DNA of 64,000 nt from positions 1 through 64,000 of the forward strand of contig NZ_WOEZ01000040.1 of NCBI RefSeq assembly GCF_013177735.1, given 5' to 3'. The notes beneath the pieces were generated by a model. It was not told the origin of the DNA. It saw only the letters and a list, made by a program, of their open reading frames with translations, and ran no database searches. This document shows, in pieces, positions 47,876 to 58,882 of this stretch (its first letter is position 1; each line of letters starts with the position of its first letter). Origin of the DNA: Paraburkholderia elongata. GTDB taxonomy: Bacteria; Pseudomonadota; Gammaproteobacteria; Burkholderiales; Burkholderiaceae. Made by a program: the position numbers and the translations under genes.

Positions 47876-48415
47876 TCAGGCCGTCAGAGCCGTCTGCATG
47901 CTGGCAAGCCGCGCGCGGACCGAGGTATCGAGCACTTCGTCGCCGACCGTCACGCGCACGCCGCCGATGAGCGACGAGTCGACTTCGACCGTCGGCTTCA
48001 GCTTGCGCTTGAATTTGCGTTCGAGACTTGCGACGAGTTCGTTCAACTGCGCGCCTTCGAGCGGGAATGCGCTGACGATCAGCACATCTGCCGCCCCTTC
48101 GCGGGCGTTCTTCAACTCTTCGAACTGCACAGCAATTTCCGGCAACAATTGCAGGCGATGGTTATCCACCAGCATTTGCACCAAATTCTTCGCTTGCGCG
48201 TTGTCCTTGAGCGGCGACTTGACCGCGGCCAGCAGCAATTCGCTGACCTGGGCGCGGCTTACTTTCGGGCTCGAGGCGATCGACAGCACTTCGGGCAGAC
48301 GCGCAACCTGTGCCAGCTCCTGCACGAGCGTGGACCAGGCGGCGATGTCACCAGCTTCGGCCACGCCAAACAGCGCTTCTGCGTAAGGACGGGCGATGGT
48401 TGCAAGTTCGGCCAT
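47876..48415 (-). CDS. atpH: ATP synthase delta subunit
   Basis: 179 residues, all-helical N-domain ([18 protein letters not shown]) and a C-terminal part ending [21 protein letters not shown], the usual OSCP signature. It links F1 to the peripheral stalk. The gap to atpF is two bases. Confidence 0.97.
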   Translation of the reverse strand: MAELATIARPYAEALFGVAEAGDIAAWSTLVQELAQVARLPEVLSIASSPKVSRAQVSELLLAAVKSPLKDNAQAKNLVQMLVDNHRLQLLPEIAVQFEELKNAREGAADVLIVSAFPLEGAQLNELVASLERKFKRKLKPTVEVDSSLIGGVRVTVGDEVLDTSVRARLASMQTALTA

Positions 48416-48417
48416 GA

Positions 48418-48888
48418 TCAGAGCTCGGCTTTCAGTTGATTCAGCAGGTCAGCGTGAGCTGCCTGGTCGACTTCGCGCTTCAGGATCTGTTCAGCGCCCT
48501 TCACGGCGAGTGCAGCAACTTCGCCGCGCAGCGTTTCGCGAGCCTTCACGACTTGCTGGTCCGCGTCGGCCTTCGCTTGCGCGATGATGCGAGCGGCTTC
48601 AGCTTGTGCTTGAGCCTTGATTTCGTCAGCGACTGTCACTGCGCGCTTTTCGGCGTCAGCAATACGTTGCTGACCGTCATTGCGTGCCTGAGCGAGTTCC
48701 TGGTCGACGCGCTTGTGGGCGGCTTCGAGTTCCGCCTTGCCCTTTTCAGCAGCCGACAAACCGTCAGCGATCTTCTTCGAGCGCTCGTCGAGGGCGTTGA
48801 TCAACGGCGGCCACACGAACTTCATCGTGAACCACGCGAGGATCAGGAACACGACCATTTGCGCAAACAGGGTTGCGTTGAGATTCAC
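48418..48888 (-). CDS. atpF: ATP synthase b subunit
   Basis: 156 residues: one N-terminal membrane helix ([19 protein letters not shown]) and a long Ala/Glu/Lys-rich coiled coil to the end. Dimeric peripheral stalk of Fo. Same length as E. coli AtpF. Confidence 0.97.
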   Translation of the reverse strand: MNLNATLFAQMVVFLILAWFTMKFVWPPLINALDERSKKIADGLSAAEKGKAELEAAHKRVDQELAQARNDGQQRIADAEKRAVTVADEIKAQAQAEAARIIAQAKADADQQVVKARETLRGEVAALAVKGAEQILKREVDQAAHADLLNQLKAEL

Positions 48889-49026
48889 GGTGTTTCCTTA
48901 AACGTTGCTAGTTCGGAAAGTGAAACGGCAAGGCGCTCATCGATTCTGTATTCGATCAGCGCCCAAGTGCCCGTTCCGCCCTGCGCCTTTACCAGTTATA
49001 GCTCAGGCGCAAACTTCCGAGGAACC

Positions 49027-49320
<294 letters not shown>

Positions 49321-49389
49321 TTAGAACTGGTTGGAACTGGGATTTAATAAAACAAAACTAAAAACAATTCGTCGTACGACAAGCCGCGA

Positions 49390-50241
49390 TTAGTGGCTGT
49401 CGTGTGCCTGTCCGATGTACACCAGCGTCAGCATCATGAAAATGAATGCCTGCAGCAGAACGATCAGGATGTGGAAGATCGCCCAAACCGTGCCTGCGAT
49501 GACGTGGCCGATAAAGCCGAGCACTGACGCGTCCGCGCCGAAACCCCACATGCTGCCGAGCAGGGCAATCAGCAGGAACAACAGCTCGCCCGCGTACATG
49601 TTGCCGAACAGCCGCATGCCGAGCGAAACCGTCTTTGCGACGAACTCGATGATGTTCAATGCAAGGTTCGGGATCCACAGCAGCGGATGCGCGCCGAACG
49701 GAGCCGACAGCAGTTCATGCACGAAGCCGCCTGCGCCCTTGATCTTGAAGTTGTAGTAAATCATCAGCGCGAACACGCCGAGTGCGATGCCGAGCGTGCC
49801 GTTCAGGTCGGCGGTCGGCACGATGCGGTGATGGGGGATGACTTCCGAGAGGCCCAGCCAGCCGATCACGCGGCCCGGCAGGTCGACGGGGATGAAGTCG
49901 AGCGAGTTCATCAACGCGACCCAGACGAACACGGTCAGTGCCAGCGGTGCAATGAAGGTGCGCGAGCCGTGGATCATCGACTTCGATTGATCTTCGACCA
50001 TCTCGACCAGCATTTCGATCGCGCACTGGAAACGACCCGGCACACCGGACGTTGCCTTGCGGGCTGCCAGATGCAGAATGAGGATGGTGGCCAGACCGCA
50101 AACGATCGACCAGAAAAGGGTGTCCAGATTCCACACGTGAATGTCGAAAATCGACGTCTGGTGCGCGGTGGAAAAGTTCTGCAAGTGGTGCGCGATGTAC
50201 TCGGACGGATCCAGAGCGCGCGTGCCTTCGCTAGCTGCCAT
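49390..50241 (-). CDS. atpB: ATP synthase a subunit
   Basis: 283 residues from ATG 50241 ([15 protein letters not shown]). The essential Arg is in [19 protein letters not shown], and other membrane segments include [17 protein letters not shown]. It forms the proton half-channels against the c-ring. The 18 codons open upstream of this ATG lack a good start. Confidence 0.97.
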   Translation of the reverse strand: MAASEGTRALDPSEYIAHHLQNFSTAHQTSIFDIHVWNLDTLFWSIVCGLATILILHLAARKATSGVPGRFQCAIEMLVEMVEDQSKSMIHGSRTFIAPLALTVFVWVALMNSLDFIPVDLPGRVIGWLGLSEVIPHHRIVPTADLNGTLGIALGVFALMIYYNFKIKGAGGFVHELLSAPFGAHPLLWIPNLALNIIEFVAKTVSLGMRLFGNMYAGELLFLLIALLGSMWGFGADASVLGFIGHVIAGTVWAIFHILIVLLQAFIFMMLTLVYIGQAHDSH

Positions 50242-50402
50242 ATCGTTAATGCCACCCAAATTGTCGAAAATCGTCTTAGGCCGTTCCCGCCACAATTCTG
50301 TATTGCGGGAACACGCCGGGTGCGGATCGTGTCATATCCGCACTCCTTACGCCGGCGCTGCGCGCCAGCCTGAATTTTGTGTTGCTACTCTCTGCTACTA
50401 CC

Positions 50403-50948
50403 TTAACGCCACGCGAGGGCGATCCAGTAAGTCTTGAGCGCGATGAGGTAAGTCACGAGCAGCGGCACCCAGCGTACGTCGTGATACCAGAAGGCGATGG
50501 CTACAAACATCGCGATCGTTGTCCCCATCTTGAGCGCTTCGCCGATCATCCAGCTCATCGCTGTTTCGGCGCCGCTCAGCGTTCTAAGACGTGCCGCGAA
50601 CAACGCGCTCGGCACCCAGCAAATCGCTCCCCCCAGGAACGCGGACAGCGCAGCAGCGCCCGGCGGCTTGTAGAACAGCCACCACACCAGCGTAGCACCC
50701 AGGGACAAAACCATTTGCGCCACCACGACCTTGAAAGGCGTGACGCGCGATGGACGACTCACATTCGGGCCAAACAGCTTTTCAGCCTCGACCCGCGTGA
50801 GCGGAACGATATTGTTATCTTGTTGCTCGACATCCCACGCATCGTCAGTAGTAACGTGCTGACCGGTGGACGCATCGGAAACGGTGCGTTCAGCGCGGTG
50901 GTCGTCACGCCCATTCTTCGGCGCTTGATTCGACGTTTTAACCGCCAT
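50403..50948 (-). CDS. atpI: ATP synthase accessory protein AtpI
   Basis: 181 residues: a polar N-terminal third followed by four membrane segments (VVVAQMVLSLGATLVWWLFY, LGGAICWVPSALFAA, GEALKMGTTIAMFVAIAFW, LLVTYLIALKTYWIAL). AtpI assists c-ring assembly and leads the operon. The N-terminus is longer than in E. coli AtpI. Confidence 0.9.
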   Translation of the reverse strand: MAVKTSNQAPKNGRDDHRAERTVSDASTGQHVTTDDAWDVEQQDNNIVPLTRVEAEKLFGPNVSRPSRVTPFKVVVAQMVLSLGATLVWWLFYKPPGAAALSAFLGGAICWVPSALFAARLRTLSGAETAMSWMIGEALKMGTTIAMFVAIAFWYHDVRWVPLLVTYLIALKTYWIALAWR

Positions 50949-51724
<776 letters not shown>

Positions 51725-52612
51725 TCAGACAGTAACGTTACCGCGCAGCCGGACAAGAATGCCTTCCAGTGCGTCAAGATCGCCGAAGTCCACCAGCACC
51801 TGGCCGCGGCCGCGCCGGCCGAGCTTGATCTTCACGGTTGCGGAGAGCAGATCGGACAACTCCTCTTCGAGTCGTCGCGTGTCGCGGCCGCCGTCCTGAT
51901 TCGCCCGCGCCTTCACTGCGGGCGCTGCCTTGGTGGTCGCCGTCACCAGCTTTTCGGTCTCGCGTACCGACATCCGCTTGTTGACGACCTGGTTGGCCAT
52001 CGTGATCTGCGTCGCGGCGTCGACGGCCAGTAGCGCGCGTGCATGCCCCATATCGAGATCACCGGCCAGCAACATCGTCTGCACTGGCGCCGCCAGGTTG
52101 AGCAAACGCAGCAGATTCGATACCGCACTACGTGAGCGGCCCACCGATTCAGCCGCCTGCTCGTGCGTGAAATTGAACTCGTCGAGCAAGCGCTGAATGC
52201 CTTGCGCCTCTTCCAGCGGATTCAGATCTTCGCGCTGGATATTTTCGATCAGCGCCATCGCCGCGGCGGCCTGGTCCGGCACGTCCCTCACCAGCACCGG
52301 TACCTCGTCGAGCCCGGCAAGGCGTGCGGCGCGGAAACGCCGCTCGCCTGCAATGATCTCGTACTTATCCGCCGAAACCGGCCGCACGAGGATCGGCTGC
52401 ATCAGCCCCTGGGCACGGATGCTGGCCGCCAATTCCTGCAACGCGCCTTCGTCCATGCGCGTGCGCGGCTGGTACTTGCCGGCCTGCAGCTTGCTGAGCG
52501 GCAGCACGTGCGGCGCACCCTCGATCGCCACGGCCTCGGTAATATCCGCACTGCCACCAAGCAATGCTTCCAGGCCGCGGCCCAATCCCTTTTTTCTTGC
52601 TACTGCGTTCAT
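51725..52612 (-). CDS. parB: Chromosome partitioning protein ParB
   Basis: 295 residues. The N-terminus is basic (RKKGLGRGLEALLGG). The CTPase/clamp domain contains GKYQPRTRMDEGAL and the GERRFRAARLAG motif, then the helix-turn-helix (FTHEQAAESVGRSRSAVSNLLRL) and a C-terminal dimer domain. It loads at parS and spreads as a sliding clamp. Two perfect parS sites lie 2.1 and 3.7 kb away (54721-54736, 56274-56289). Confidence 0.97.
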   Translation of the reverse strand: MNAVARKKGLGRGLEALLGGSADITEAVAIEGAPHVLPLSKLQAGKYQPRTRMDEGALQELAASIRAQGLMQPILVRPVSADKYEIIAGERRFRAARLAGLDEVPVLVRDVPDQAAAAMALIENIQREDLNPLEEAQGIQRLLDEFNFTHEQAAESVGRSRSAVSNLLRLLNLAAPVQTMLLAGDLDMGHARALLAVDAATQITMANQVVNKRMSVRETEKLVTATTKAAPAVKARANQDGGRDTRRLEEELSDLLSATVKIKLGRRGRGQVLVDFGDLDALEGILVRLRGNVTV

Positions 52613-52630
52613 TGTGCTTCCTCGATCCGC

Positions 52631-53422
52631 TTAGGACGCCTGGGGCGCGTCATTCAACGTGCGCACCCGCTCAATCATCTCTGCACCGAACTGCACATAC
52701 GCCTGCGCGCCGCGCGACGCCTTATCGAACACGACACCCGGCAACCCATAGCTAGGCGCCTCAGCAAGACGCACGTTGCGCGGGATCACCACGTCGAACA
52801 CCTTGTCACCGAAGTGCTCTTTCAGCTGATCCGAGACTTGCTGTTGCAATGTGATGCGCGGATCGAACATCACGCGCAGCAGGCCGATCACCTTCAGATC
52901 GCGATTCAGGTTCGCGTGCACCTGCTTGATCGTGTTGACCAGGTCGGACAGACCCTCGAGCGCGAAGTACTCGCACTGCATCGGGATCACCACGCCATGC
53001 GCGGCGCACAAGCCGTTGAGCGTCAGCAGCGACAAAGCCGGCGGGCAGTCGATCAGCACGAATTCGTATTCACTTTCGACCGCCGCCAGGGCGATCTTCA
53101 TTTGGCGCTCGCGGTTCTGCACGCTGACCAACTCAACCTCGGCGCCCGCCAGTTCGCGGTTCGCGGGCAGCACGTCATAGCCGACGGCTTCCGGGCGCAC
53201 TCGCGCGTCTGCCACCGACACACCATCCACGAGCACTTCGTAGACGGTGTTCGCGCATGCGGCCTTGTCGACACCGCTGCCCATCGTGGCGTTGCCCTGC
53301 GGGTCCAGATCGATGAGAAGGACTCGCTGTCCCTGCGCTGCCAAGCTCGCGGCCAGATTGACTGCCGTCGTCGTCTTGCCGACACCGCCCTTCTGGTTTG
53401 CAACGCAGAAGATTTTTGCCAT
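52631..53422 (-). CDS. parA: Chromosome partitioning ATPase ParA
   Basis: 263 residues. The deviant Walker A box KGGVGKTTTAVNLAASLA is at residues 11-28, and the switch regions LLIDLDPQGNATMG and VLIDCPPALSLLTLN follow. It moves ParB-parS complexes to the cell pole. Eighteen bases separate it from parB, and rsmG lies just upstream in the same direction. Confidence 0.97.
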   Translation of the reverse strand: MAKIFCVANQKGGVGKTTTAVNLAASLAAQGQRVLLIDLDPQGNATMGSGVDKAACANTVYEVLVDGVSVADARVRPEAVGYDVLPANRELAGAEVELVSVQNRERQMKIALAAVESEYEFVLIDCPPALSLLTLNGLCAAHGVVIPMQCEYFALEGLSDLVNTIKQVHANLNRDLKVIGLLRVMFDPRITLQQQVSDQLKEHFGDKVFDVVIPRNVRLAEAPSYGLPGVVFDKASRGAQAYVQFGAEMIERVRTLNDAPQAS

Positions 53423-53515
53423 CGTTGGTGTGTCCCTTTTGCTGCTTCAAGCTGCTTGAATAAAGTAGAAAACGCTTTTAGTACGCCGTGCATGCCTCGG
53501 ACCTGCCAGTGGCCG

Positions 53516-54199
53516 TCAGCTGTCGGCGTCCACCAGAACCTTGATCAAATGCCGTTCCGCGTCGAGCGACGGCACGTTCAGCCGAATGATCTGCTCCACA
53601 TGGGCACCCGCCGGCAAACGCTCGATCTCACCATCCGGGCGCACTCCCTTCATCGCCCAGATCGCACCCTGCTCCGCAACCAGATGACGGGCCAGTGTAA
53701 CGAAATCCGCGAGCTCTGCGAATGCGCGCGACACAATTACGTCGAACTTTGCCGGTACTTCGGCGCCCGGCTGCAAAGTCTCGACGCGGCCCGTGACGAC
53801 CGACAGATTCGCAAGGCCGAGTTCAGCTTTAGCCTGCGCCTGAAAAGCTGTCTTTTTATGAACGATGTCGTTCACGGTGACGGCCCAATCGGGCAGCACA
53901 ATAGCCAACACGATACCCGGCAGACCACCACCGGAACCCACGTCCAGCACAGAGGAAACGCCGCGCGTAGCGAGATGCGGCACGATCGAAAGCGAATCCA
54001 GAATGTGCTGGATAAGCATCTGCCGCGGATCGCGAATCGCCGTCAGGTTGTAGACGGCGTTCCACTTGGACAGCAGCGCAACAAAGTCGAGCAGTTTGCC
54101 GAGTTGCGCGTCGCTCAGATCGAGGCCGAGTTCGCGAACGCCGCTTGCTAACAGCGGCGCCAATGCCTCGCTATCCCTTCCCTTATGACTCACCGTCAT
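53516..54199 (-). CDS. rsmG: 16S rRNA m7G527 methyltransferase RsmG (GidB)
   Basis: 227 residues. [20 protein letters not shown] and the SAM-binding [17 protein letters not shown] are the family marks. The ATG overlaps the mnmG stop by four bases, the classic gidA-gidB coupling. Loss of this enzyme is known to give low-level streptomycin resistance in other bacteria. Confidence 0.96.
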   Translation of the reverse strand: MTVSHKGRDSEALAPLLASGVRELGLDLSDAQLGKLLDFVALLSKWNAVYNLTAIRDPRQMLIQHILDSLSIVPHLATRGVSSVLDVGSGGGLPGIVLAIVLPDWAVTVNDIVHKKTAFQAQAKAELGLANLSVVTGRVETLQPGAEVPAKFDVIVSRAFAELADFVTLARHLVAEQGAIWAMKGVRPDGEIERLPAGAHVEQIIRLNVPSLDAERHLIKVLVDADS

Positions 54200-56154
54200 T
54201 GCGCCACCGGCGTGCTGTCGGTGCCGGGTTCGGCGGGTTTCGTCGAACGGCGCCCCAAGCCACGCTTCAGGTGGACCATCAGCAAGGAGATCGCGGCCGG
54301 CGTAATGCCGGAGATACGCGACGCCTGACCGATGGTCTCGGGGCGGAATTGCGTCAGCTTCTGACGCGCTTCAAACGACAACCCCCTTACCTCGGCGTAG
54401 TCCAAGCCCTCCGGCAAACGCGTACTTTCGTGCGATTCATTCCGCTCGATCTCATCGGCCTGGCGGTCGATATAACCTTGATACTTGATGCCGATCTCGA
54501 TCTGCTCCTTGATCTGGGCGAGCAGAACGTCGTCTTCGGCCAGCGTTTCGGGCGCGGCGCATGCACCCTCGCGCAATCCGCAGACACCGTCGTAAGTCAC
54601 GCCCGGACGGCGCAGCAGGTCCGCCAAACTGTATTCGTGGTCGATCGGCTTGCCGAGCAATGCGGTCGCTTCTTCAGCCGGTAACGTCTTAGGATTGACC
54701 CACGTCGTGCGCAGGCGCTCTGTTTCACGTGAAACAGCATCGCGCTTGCGGCTGAATGCGTCCCAACGGACGTCGTCGACCACGCCGAGTTCGCGGCCGA
54801 TCTCCGTCAGACGCATATCGGCGTTATCTTCGCGCAGGCTCAGACGGTATTCGGCGCGGCTCGTGAACATCCGATACGGTTCGGACACCCCGCGCGTCAC
54901 CAGATCGTCGACCAGAACACCCAGGTAGGCCTGATCGCGGCGCGGGCACCATGCGTCCTTGCCCTGCACCTGCAAGCCGGCGTTGATCCCCGCCAGCAAA
55001 CCTTGCGCAGCAGCTTCTTCATAGCCTGTTGTGCCGTTGATCTGGCCCGCGAAGAACAGCCCGTTGATCACCTTGGTTTCCAGCGACGCCTTCAGCCCAC
55101 GCGGATCGAAGTAGTCGTATTCGATCGCGTAGCCCGGCCGCAGAATATGCGCGTGCTCCAAACCACGCATCGAACGCACCAGTTCCAGCTGCACGTCGAA
55201 CGGCAGGCTGGTGGAAATCCCATTGGGATAGAACTCGTTCGTTGTCAGCCCTTCCGGTTCGAGGAAGATCTGATGCGATTCCTTCGACGCGAAGCGGTGA
55301 ATCTTGTCCTCGATCGACGGGCAATACCGCGGTCCGACCCCTTCGATCACGCCGGTGTACATCGGCGAGCGGTCCAGCCCTCCACGGATGATGTCGTGCG
55401 TACGCTCATTCGTATGCGTAACCCAGCACGGCACCTGGCGCGGATGCTGCTCGACGCGCCCCAGAAACGAGAAAACCGGCACCGGATCCAGATCGCCCGG
55501 CTGCTCTTCAAGCTTCGAAAAGTCGATCGTCCGACCGTCGATGCGCGGCGGCGTCCCGGTCTTGAGGCGGCCTTGCGGTAGCTTCAATTCCTTGAGGCGG
55601 GCAGATAGCGACACCGCTGCCGGATCGCCGGCGCGGCCACCGGTGTAGTTATTCAACCCCACGTGAATCTTGCCGTCGAGGAACGTCCCCGCTGTCAGCA
55701 CGACTGCGCGCGAACGGAAACGAATCCCCACCTGCGTCACGGCACCGACCACCCGGTCGCCTTCCACCATCAGATCGTCGACCGCCTGCTGGAACAGCCA
55801 CAGGTTCGGCTGATTCTCCAGCCGATGCCGGATCGCCTGCTTGTACAGCAGACGGTCCGCCTGCGCGCGCGTCGCGCGAACAGCAGGCCCCTTCGACGAA
55901 TTGAGGATACGGAACTGGATCCCGCCCTCGTCCGTCGCGGCCGCCATCGCACCGCCGAGCGCATCGACTTCCTTCACCAGATGGCCCTTGCCAATCCCGC
56001 CGACGGACGGATTGCAGCTCATCTGACCGAGGGTTTCGATGTTATGCGTCAGCAGGAGGGTGGTATTGCCCATGCGTGCCGAAGCCAAAGCGGCCTCGGT
56101 GCCGGCATGACCGCCGCCAACGACGATTACGTCAAATTCTGTGGGAAAAAGCAT
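54196..56154 (-). CDS. mnmG: tRNA wobble uridine modification enzyme MnmG (GidA)
   Basis: 652 residues from ATG 56154 ([20 protein letters not shown]). The FAD-binding [17 protein letters not shown], the conserved [22 protein letters not shown] with the catalytic Cys, and [17 protein letters not shown] are all present. With MnmE it adds the 5-carboxymethylaminomethyl group to U34 of tRNAs. A perfect parS site is embedded in the coding sequence at 54721-54736, read in frame as VSRET. Confidence 0.97.
   Translation of the reverse strand: MLFPTEFDVIVVGGGHAGTEAALASARMGNTTLLLTHNIETLGQMSCNPSVGGIGKGHLVKEVDALGGAMAAATDEGGIQFRILNSSKGPAVRATRAQADRLLYKQAIRHRLENQPNLWLFQQAVDDLMVEGDRVVGAVTQVGIRFRSRAVVLTAGTFLDGKIHVGLNNYTGGRAGDPAAVSLSARLKELKLPQGRLKTGTPPRIDGRTIDFSKLEEQPGDLDPVPVFSFLGRVEQHPRQVPCWVTHTNERTHDIIRGGLDRSPMYTGVIEGVGPRYCPSIEDKIHRFASKESHQIFLEPEGLTTNEFYPNGISTSLPFDVQLELVRSMRGLEHAHILRPGYAIEYDYFDPRGLKASLETKVINGLFFAGQINGTTGYEEAAAQGLLAGINAGLQVQGKDAWCPRRDQAYLGVLVDDLVTRGVSEPYRMFTSRAEYRLSLREDNADMRLTEIGRELGVVDDVRWDAFSRKRDAVSRETERLRTTWVNPKTLPAEEATALLGKPIDHEYSLADLLRRPGVTYDGVCGLREGACAAPETLAEDDVLLAQIKEQIEIGIKYQGYIDRQADEIERNESHESTRLPEGLDYAEVRGLSFEARQKLTQFRPETIGQASRISGITPAAISLLMVHLKRGLGRRSTKPAEPGTDSTPVAQ
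54721..54736. other. parS centromere site inside mnmG
   Basis: TGTTTCACGTGAAACA, an exact match to the bacterial parS consensus, within the mnmG reading frame about 2.1 kb from parB. It is expected to nucleate ParB. Confidence 0.92.
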
Positions 56155-56266
56155 CGCGGATCTCACGCCAGATCGTCGCGTGAGCCTTTCAAAGGAAAAT
56201 GTATGGGCGAATTATAACGGGTTCGGTTTAGGCCCGAATTTCGGCCGAATAGCCAGACAAGAAAAA

Positions 56267-56296
56267 AGCGGTGTGTTTCACGTGAAACACACCGCT
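56267..56296 (-). terminator. parS centromere embedded in the livF terminator
   Basis: A perfect 30-bp palindrome whose middle 16 bases (56274-56289) are TGTTTCACGTGAAACA, an exact parS. It lies 33 bp beyond the livF stop, and the minus-strand transcript would read a GC-containing stem followed by six U. It therefore has the full structure of an intrinsic terminator while being a ParB-loading site. Confidence 0.8.
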
Positions 56297-56329
56297 CTGA
56301 ACCGCAGCGACCTGAACGAAAATGGAGAA

Positions 56330-57082
56330 TTACGCCACTTTCTTGGTCAGCCCAAGATACGTTTCGATCACGCGCGGATTCTGCGCCAGATCAGTTGCGG
56401 GCCCTTCCAGCGCCAGCTCACCGGTTTCAAGCACGTAACCGTAGTCGGATATCTGCAGCGCAGCGCGTGCGTTCTGCTCGATCAGCAGCGTCGCGACGCC
56501 GGTCTGGCGCAGCGCACTAATGATATGAAAAATTTCCTTCACGATCAGCGGCGCGAGACCCAAGCTCGGCTCATCGAGCATCAACAGATCGGGCTTGCCC
56601 ATCAACGCACGGCCCACTGCGAGCATCTGCCGTTCGCCACCGGACAAAGTCCCGGCCGCCTGCTTCTGGCGCTCTTTCAAGCGAGGAAAAAGCGTAAAGA
56701 CCGGCTCGAGTTGATCGAGAAAGTTGCGCTCCCCTGCCCGCTTGCGCCGATACGCGCCGAGGACAAGGTTGTCTTCAACAGTCATCGAAGCGAACAGTTC
56801 GCGCTTTTCCGGCACCAGGCACATGCCGCGCGCGACGCGCTTTTCGATCGGCACCGCGCTGACGTCTTCACCTTGATAAAGGACCGAGCCTTTCGCATGG
56901 CCCGTAGTCGGTAAGGCGCCCATGATCGCGTTGAGCAACGTGGACTTGCCCGCGCCGTTCGGACCAATCACTGAGACGATCTGCCCGGGCCGCACCTTGA
57001 TTGCCGCGCCGTGCAGCGCTTCGACCTTGCCATAGCGAACCGACAAACCGTTCACGTCAAGAATCGAACCCGCTGCATTCAT
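56330..57082 (-). CDS. livF: LIV ABC transporter ATP-binding protein LivF
   Basis: 250 residues from ATG 57082, favoured by GGAG six bases upstream; ATG 57094 or GTG 57097, overlapping the previous stop, are alternatives. Walker A is [15 protein letters not shown], the signature LSGGERQMLAVGRALM and Walker B LLMLDEPSLGL. It energises branched-chain amino-acid import with LivG. Last gene of the locus; the terminator doubles as parS. Confidence 0.93.
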   Translation of the reverse strand: MNAAGSILDVNGLSVRYGKVEALHGAAIKVRPGQIVSVIGPNGAGKSTLLNAIMGALPTTGHAKGSVLYQGEDVSAVPIEKRVARGMCLVPEKRELFASMTVEDNLVLGAYRRKRAGERNFLDQLEPVFTLFPRLKERQKQAAGTLSGGERQMLAVGRALMGKPDLLMLDEPSLGLAPLIVKEIFHIISALRQTGVATLLIEQNARAALQISDYGYVLETGELALEGPATDLAQNPRVIETYLGLTKKVA

Positions 57083-57093
57083 CGTGTTCTCCA

Positions 57094-58878
57094 TCACTCC
57101 ACCCCGCCCAGATAAGCCTCAAGGACAGCCGGATCTTGCTGGACATCCTGCGGCAAGCCTTCCGCGATCCGCGTGCCGAACTCCATTACCACCAGCCGAT
57201 CGGTGAGATTCATCACGAAATCCATATCGTGCTCGACCAGCAACACACTCATGCCTTCGGCCTTGAGGCGGCGCAGCAAGTCCGCCAATTGCAGTTTTTC
57301 CTGATACCGCAGACCGGCAGCAGGCTCGTCCAGCAACAACAGGGTCGGGTCGCAGCACAGTGCCCGAGCAATTTCAAGAATCCGCTGCTGCCCCAACGCC
57401 AGGCTGCCCGCCTCGTCGTACATATGCTGCTCGAGCCCGACTCGGCGAATCTGGCGAGCCGCCTCGGCCATCAAACGCGCTTCTTCAGCGCTGTTCAGGC
57501 GCGCAACGCTGCGCCATACACCTGCCTGGCCACGCAGATGCGCACCGATCGCAACGTTCTCCAGCACCGTCATCCCAGGCAGCAGCTTGACGTGCTGGAA
57601 GGTGCGGCCAATGCCGCGCTTGACGATTTCACGTGAACTCAGCGAATCGATACGCTCGCCGCGGAACGTGATTTCGCCACTCGTCGCCTGCAGCACGCCC
57701 GTAACCAGATTAAAGGTGGTCGACTTGCCGGCGCCATTCGGGCCAATCAAACCGATGATCTGCCCTGCTTTCACCTCGAAGCTGACGTCGTTCACCGCGA
57801 CCAGACCGCCGAACTGCTTGCGCGCCTTATTCACCGTCAGCAGATCTTCACCGGCAGTCGGCTTGCTGCGCTGCGGCAGCGGCTCCGCGTGATCTGACAG
57901 ATGCGCGCGCGGCCCCTTCGGGAAAAATCGCGCGACAAAAGGCCAGACGCCTTGGCGAGCGTATTGCAGCAACAGCACCATCAGGATGCCGAACACGATC
58001 ACTTCGAAGTTGCCGTTCTCACCAAGCAGCTTCGGCAGCAACGTTTGCAGATAGTCCTGCAATACGGTCAGGATCGCGGCACCAAGTACTGCGCCCCACA
58101 CGTGCGACACGCCTCCTACCACCGCCATGAACAGAAACTCGATGCCGTGGTTCAGACCGAACGGTGTCGGATTCACCGCGCGCTGCAGATGGGCGTACAG
58201 AAAGCCTGAGATCGACGCCAGCACCGCGGCATAGACGAAGATCACCACACGCATCCACCCAGTATTGACGCCCATCGCTTCGGCCATCATGCCGCCGCCG
58301 CGCAATGCGTGGATCGCCCGCCCCGGCCGGCTATTAAGCAGATTTTGAACAGAAATCACCGCGCCGAGCACCACCACCCAGATCAGGTAATAGATATGGC
58401 GGCCGGACTCCAGGTTGATGCCAAAAACATTCAGCACCGGAATTCCGTTGATGCCGTCGTACTTGCCGAGCATCTCCAGGTTGCCGAACAGATAGAACAG
58501 CGCGAGCCCCCACGCGATCGTGCCGAGCGGCAGAAAGTGGCCCGACAGCCGCATCGTCACGAGCCCCAGCATCAGCGCGATCAACGCCGTCACCACCACG
58601 CCCGCGATCAGCGCGAGCCACGGCGACACGCCGTACGTCGTTGTCAGATACGCGGTCGCATACGCGCCGATGCCAACGAACGCCGCCTGCCCGAAGCTCG
58701 TCATCCCACCGATACCCGTCAGCAGCACGAGACCGATCGCGACGATCGAATACAGGCCGATGTAGTTGAGGAGCGTCACCCAGTACTCAGGTACATGAAT
58801 CGGGTGCGGCAACACCGGCAACGCGAACAGCACCACGAGGAACAACCAGAAGAACTTGTTTTGCATGATCCGTTTCAT
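57094..58878 (-). CDS. Fused LIV permease/ATP-binding protein (LivM-LivG)
   Basis: 594 residues. Residues 1-335 are a LivM-type permease with about ten membrane segments ([58 protein letters not shown]). A linker around 335-350 leads into a complete LivG ATPase with Walker [19 protein letters not shown], signature [16 protein letters not shown] and Walker [13 protein letters not shown]. The fusion keeps permease and ATPase in a fixed ratio. No stop or frameshift separates the parts. Confidence 0.93.
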   Translation of the reverse strand: MKRIMQNKFFWLFLVVLFALPVLPHPIHVPEYWVTLLNYIGLYSIVAIGLVLLTGIGGMTSFGQAAFVGIGAYATAYLTTTYGVSPWLALIAGVVVTALIALMLGLVTMRLSGHFLPLGTIAWGLALFYLFGNLEMLGKYDGINGIPVLNVFGINLESGRHIYYLIWVVVLGAVISVQNLLNSRPGRAIHALRGGGMMAEAMGVNTGWMRVVIFVYAAVLASISGFLYAHLQRAVNPTPFGLNHGIEFLFMAVVGGVSHVWGAVLGAAILTVLQDYLQTLLPKLLGENGNFEVIVFGILMVLLLQYARQGVWPFVARFFPKGPRAHLSDHAEPLPQRSKPTAGEDLLTVNKARKQFGGLVAVNDVSFEVKAGQIIGLIGPNGAGKSTTFNLVTGVLQATSGEITFRGERIDSLSSREIVKRGIGRTFQHVKLLPGMTVLENVAIGAHLRGQAGVWRSVARLNSAEEARLMAEAARQIRRVGLEQHMYDEAGSLALGQQRILEIARALCCDPTLLLLDEPAAGLRYQEKLQLADLLRRLKAEGMSVLLVEHDMDFVMNLTDRLVVMEFGTRIAEGLPQDVQQDPAVLEAYLGGVE

Positions 58879-58882
58879 CGTG

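Noticed and set aside
57624..57639. A third parS-like sequence (core TTTCACGTGAA) inside livMG
   Set aside because: Only the central 11 bases match; five of the outer positions differ from the consensus, and both halves lose symmetry. Not expected to bind ParB strongly.
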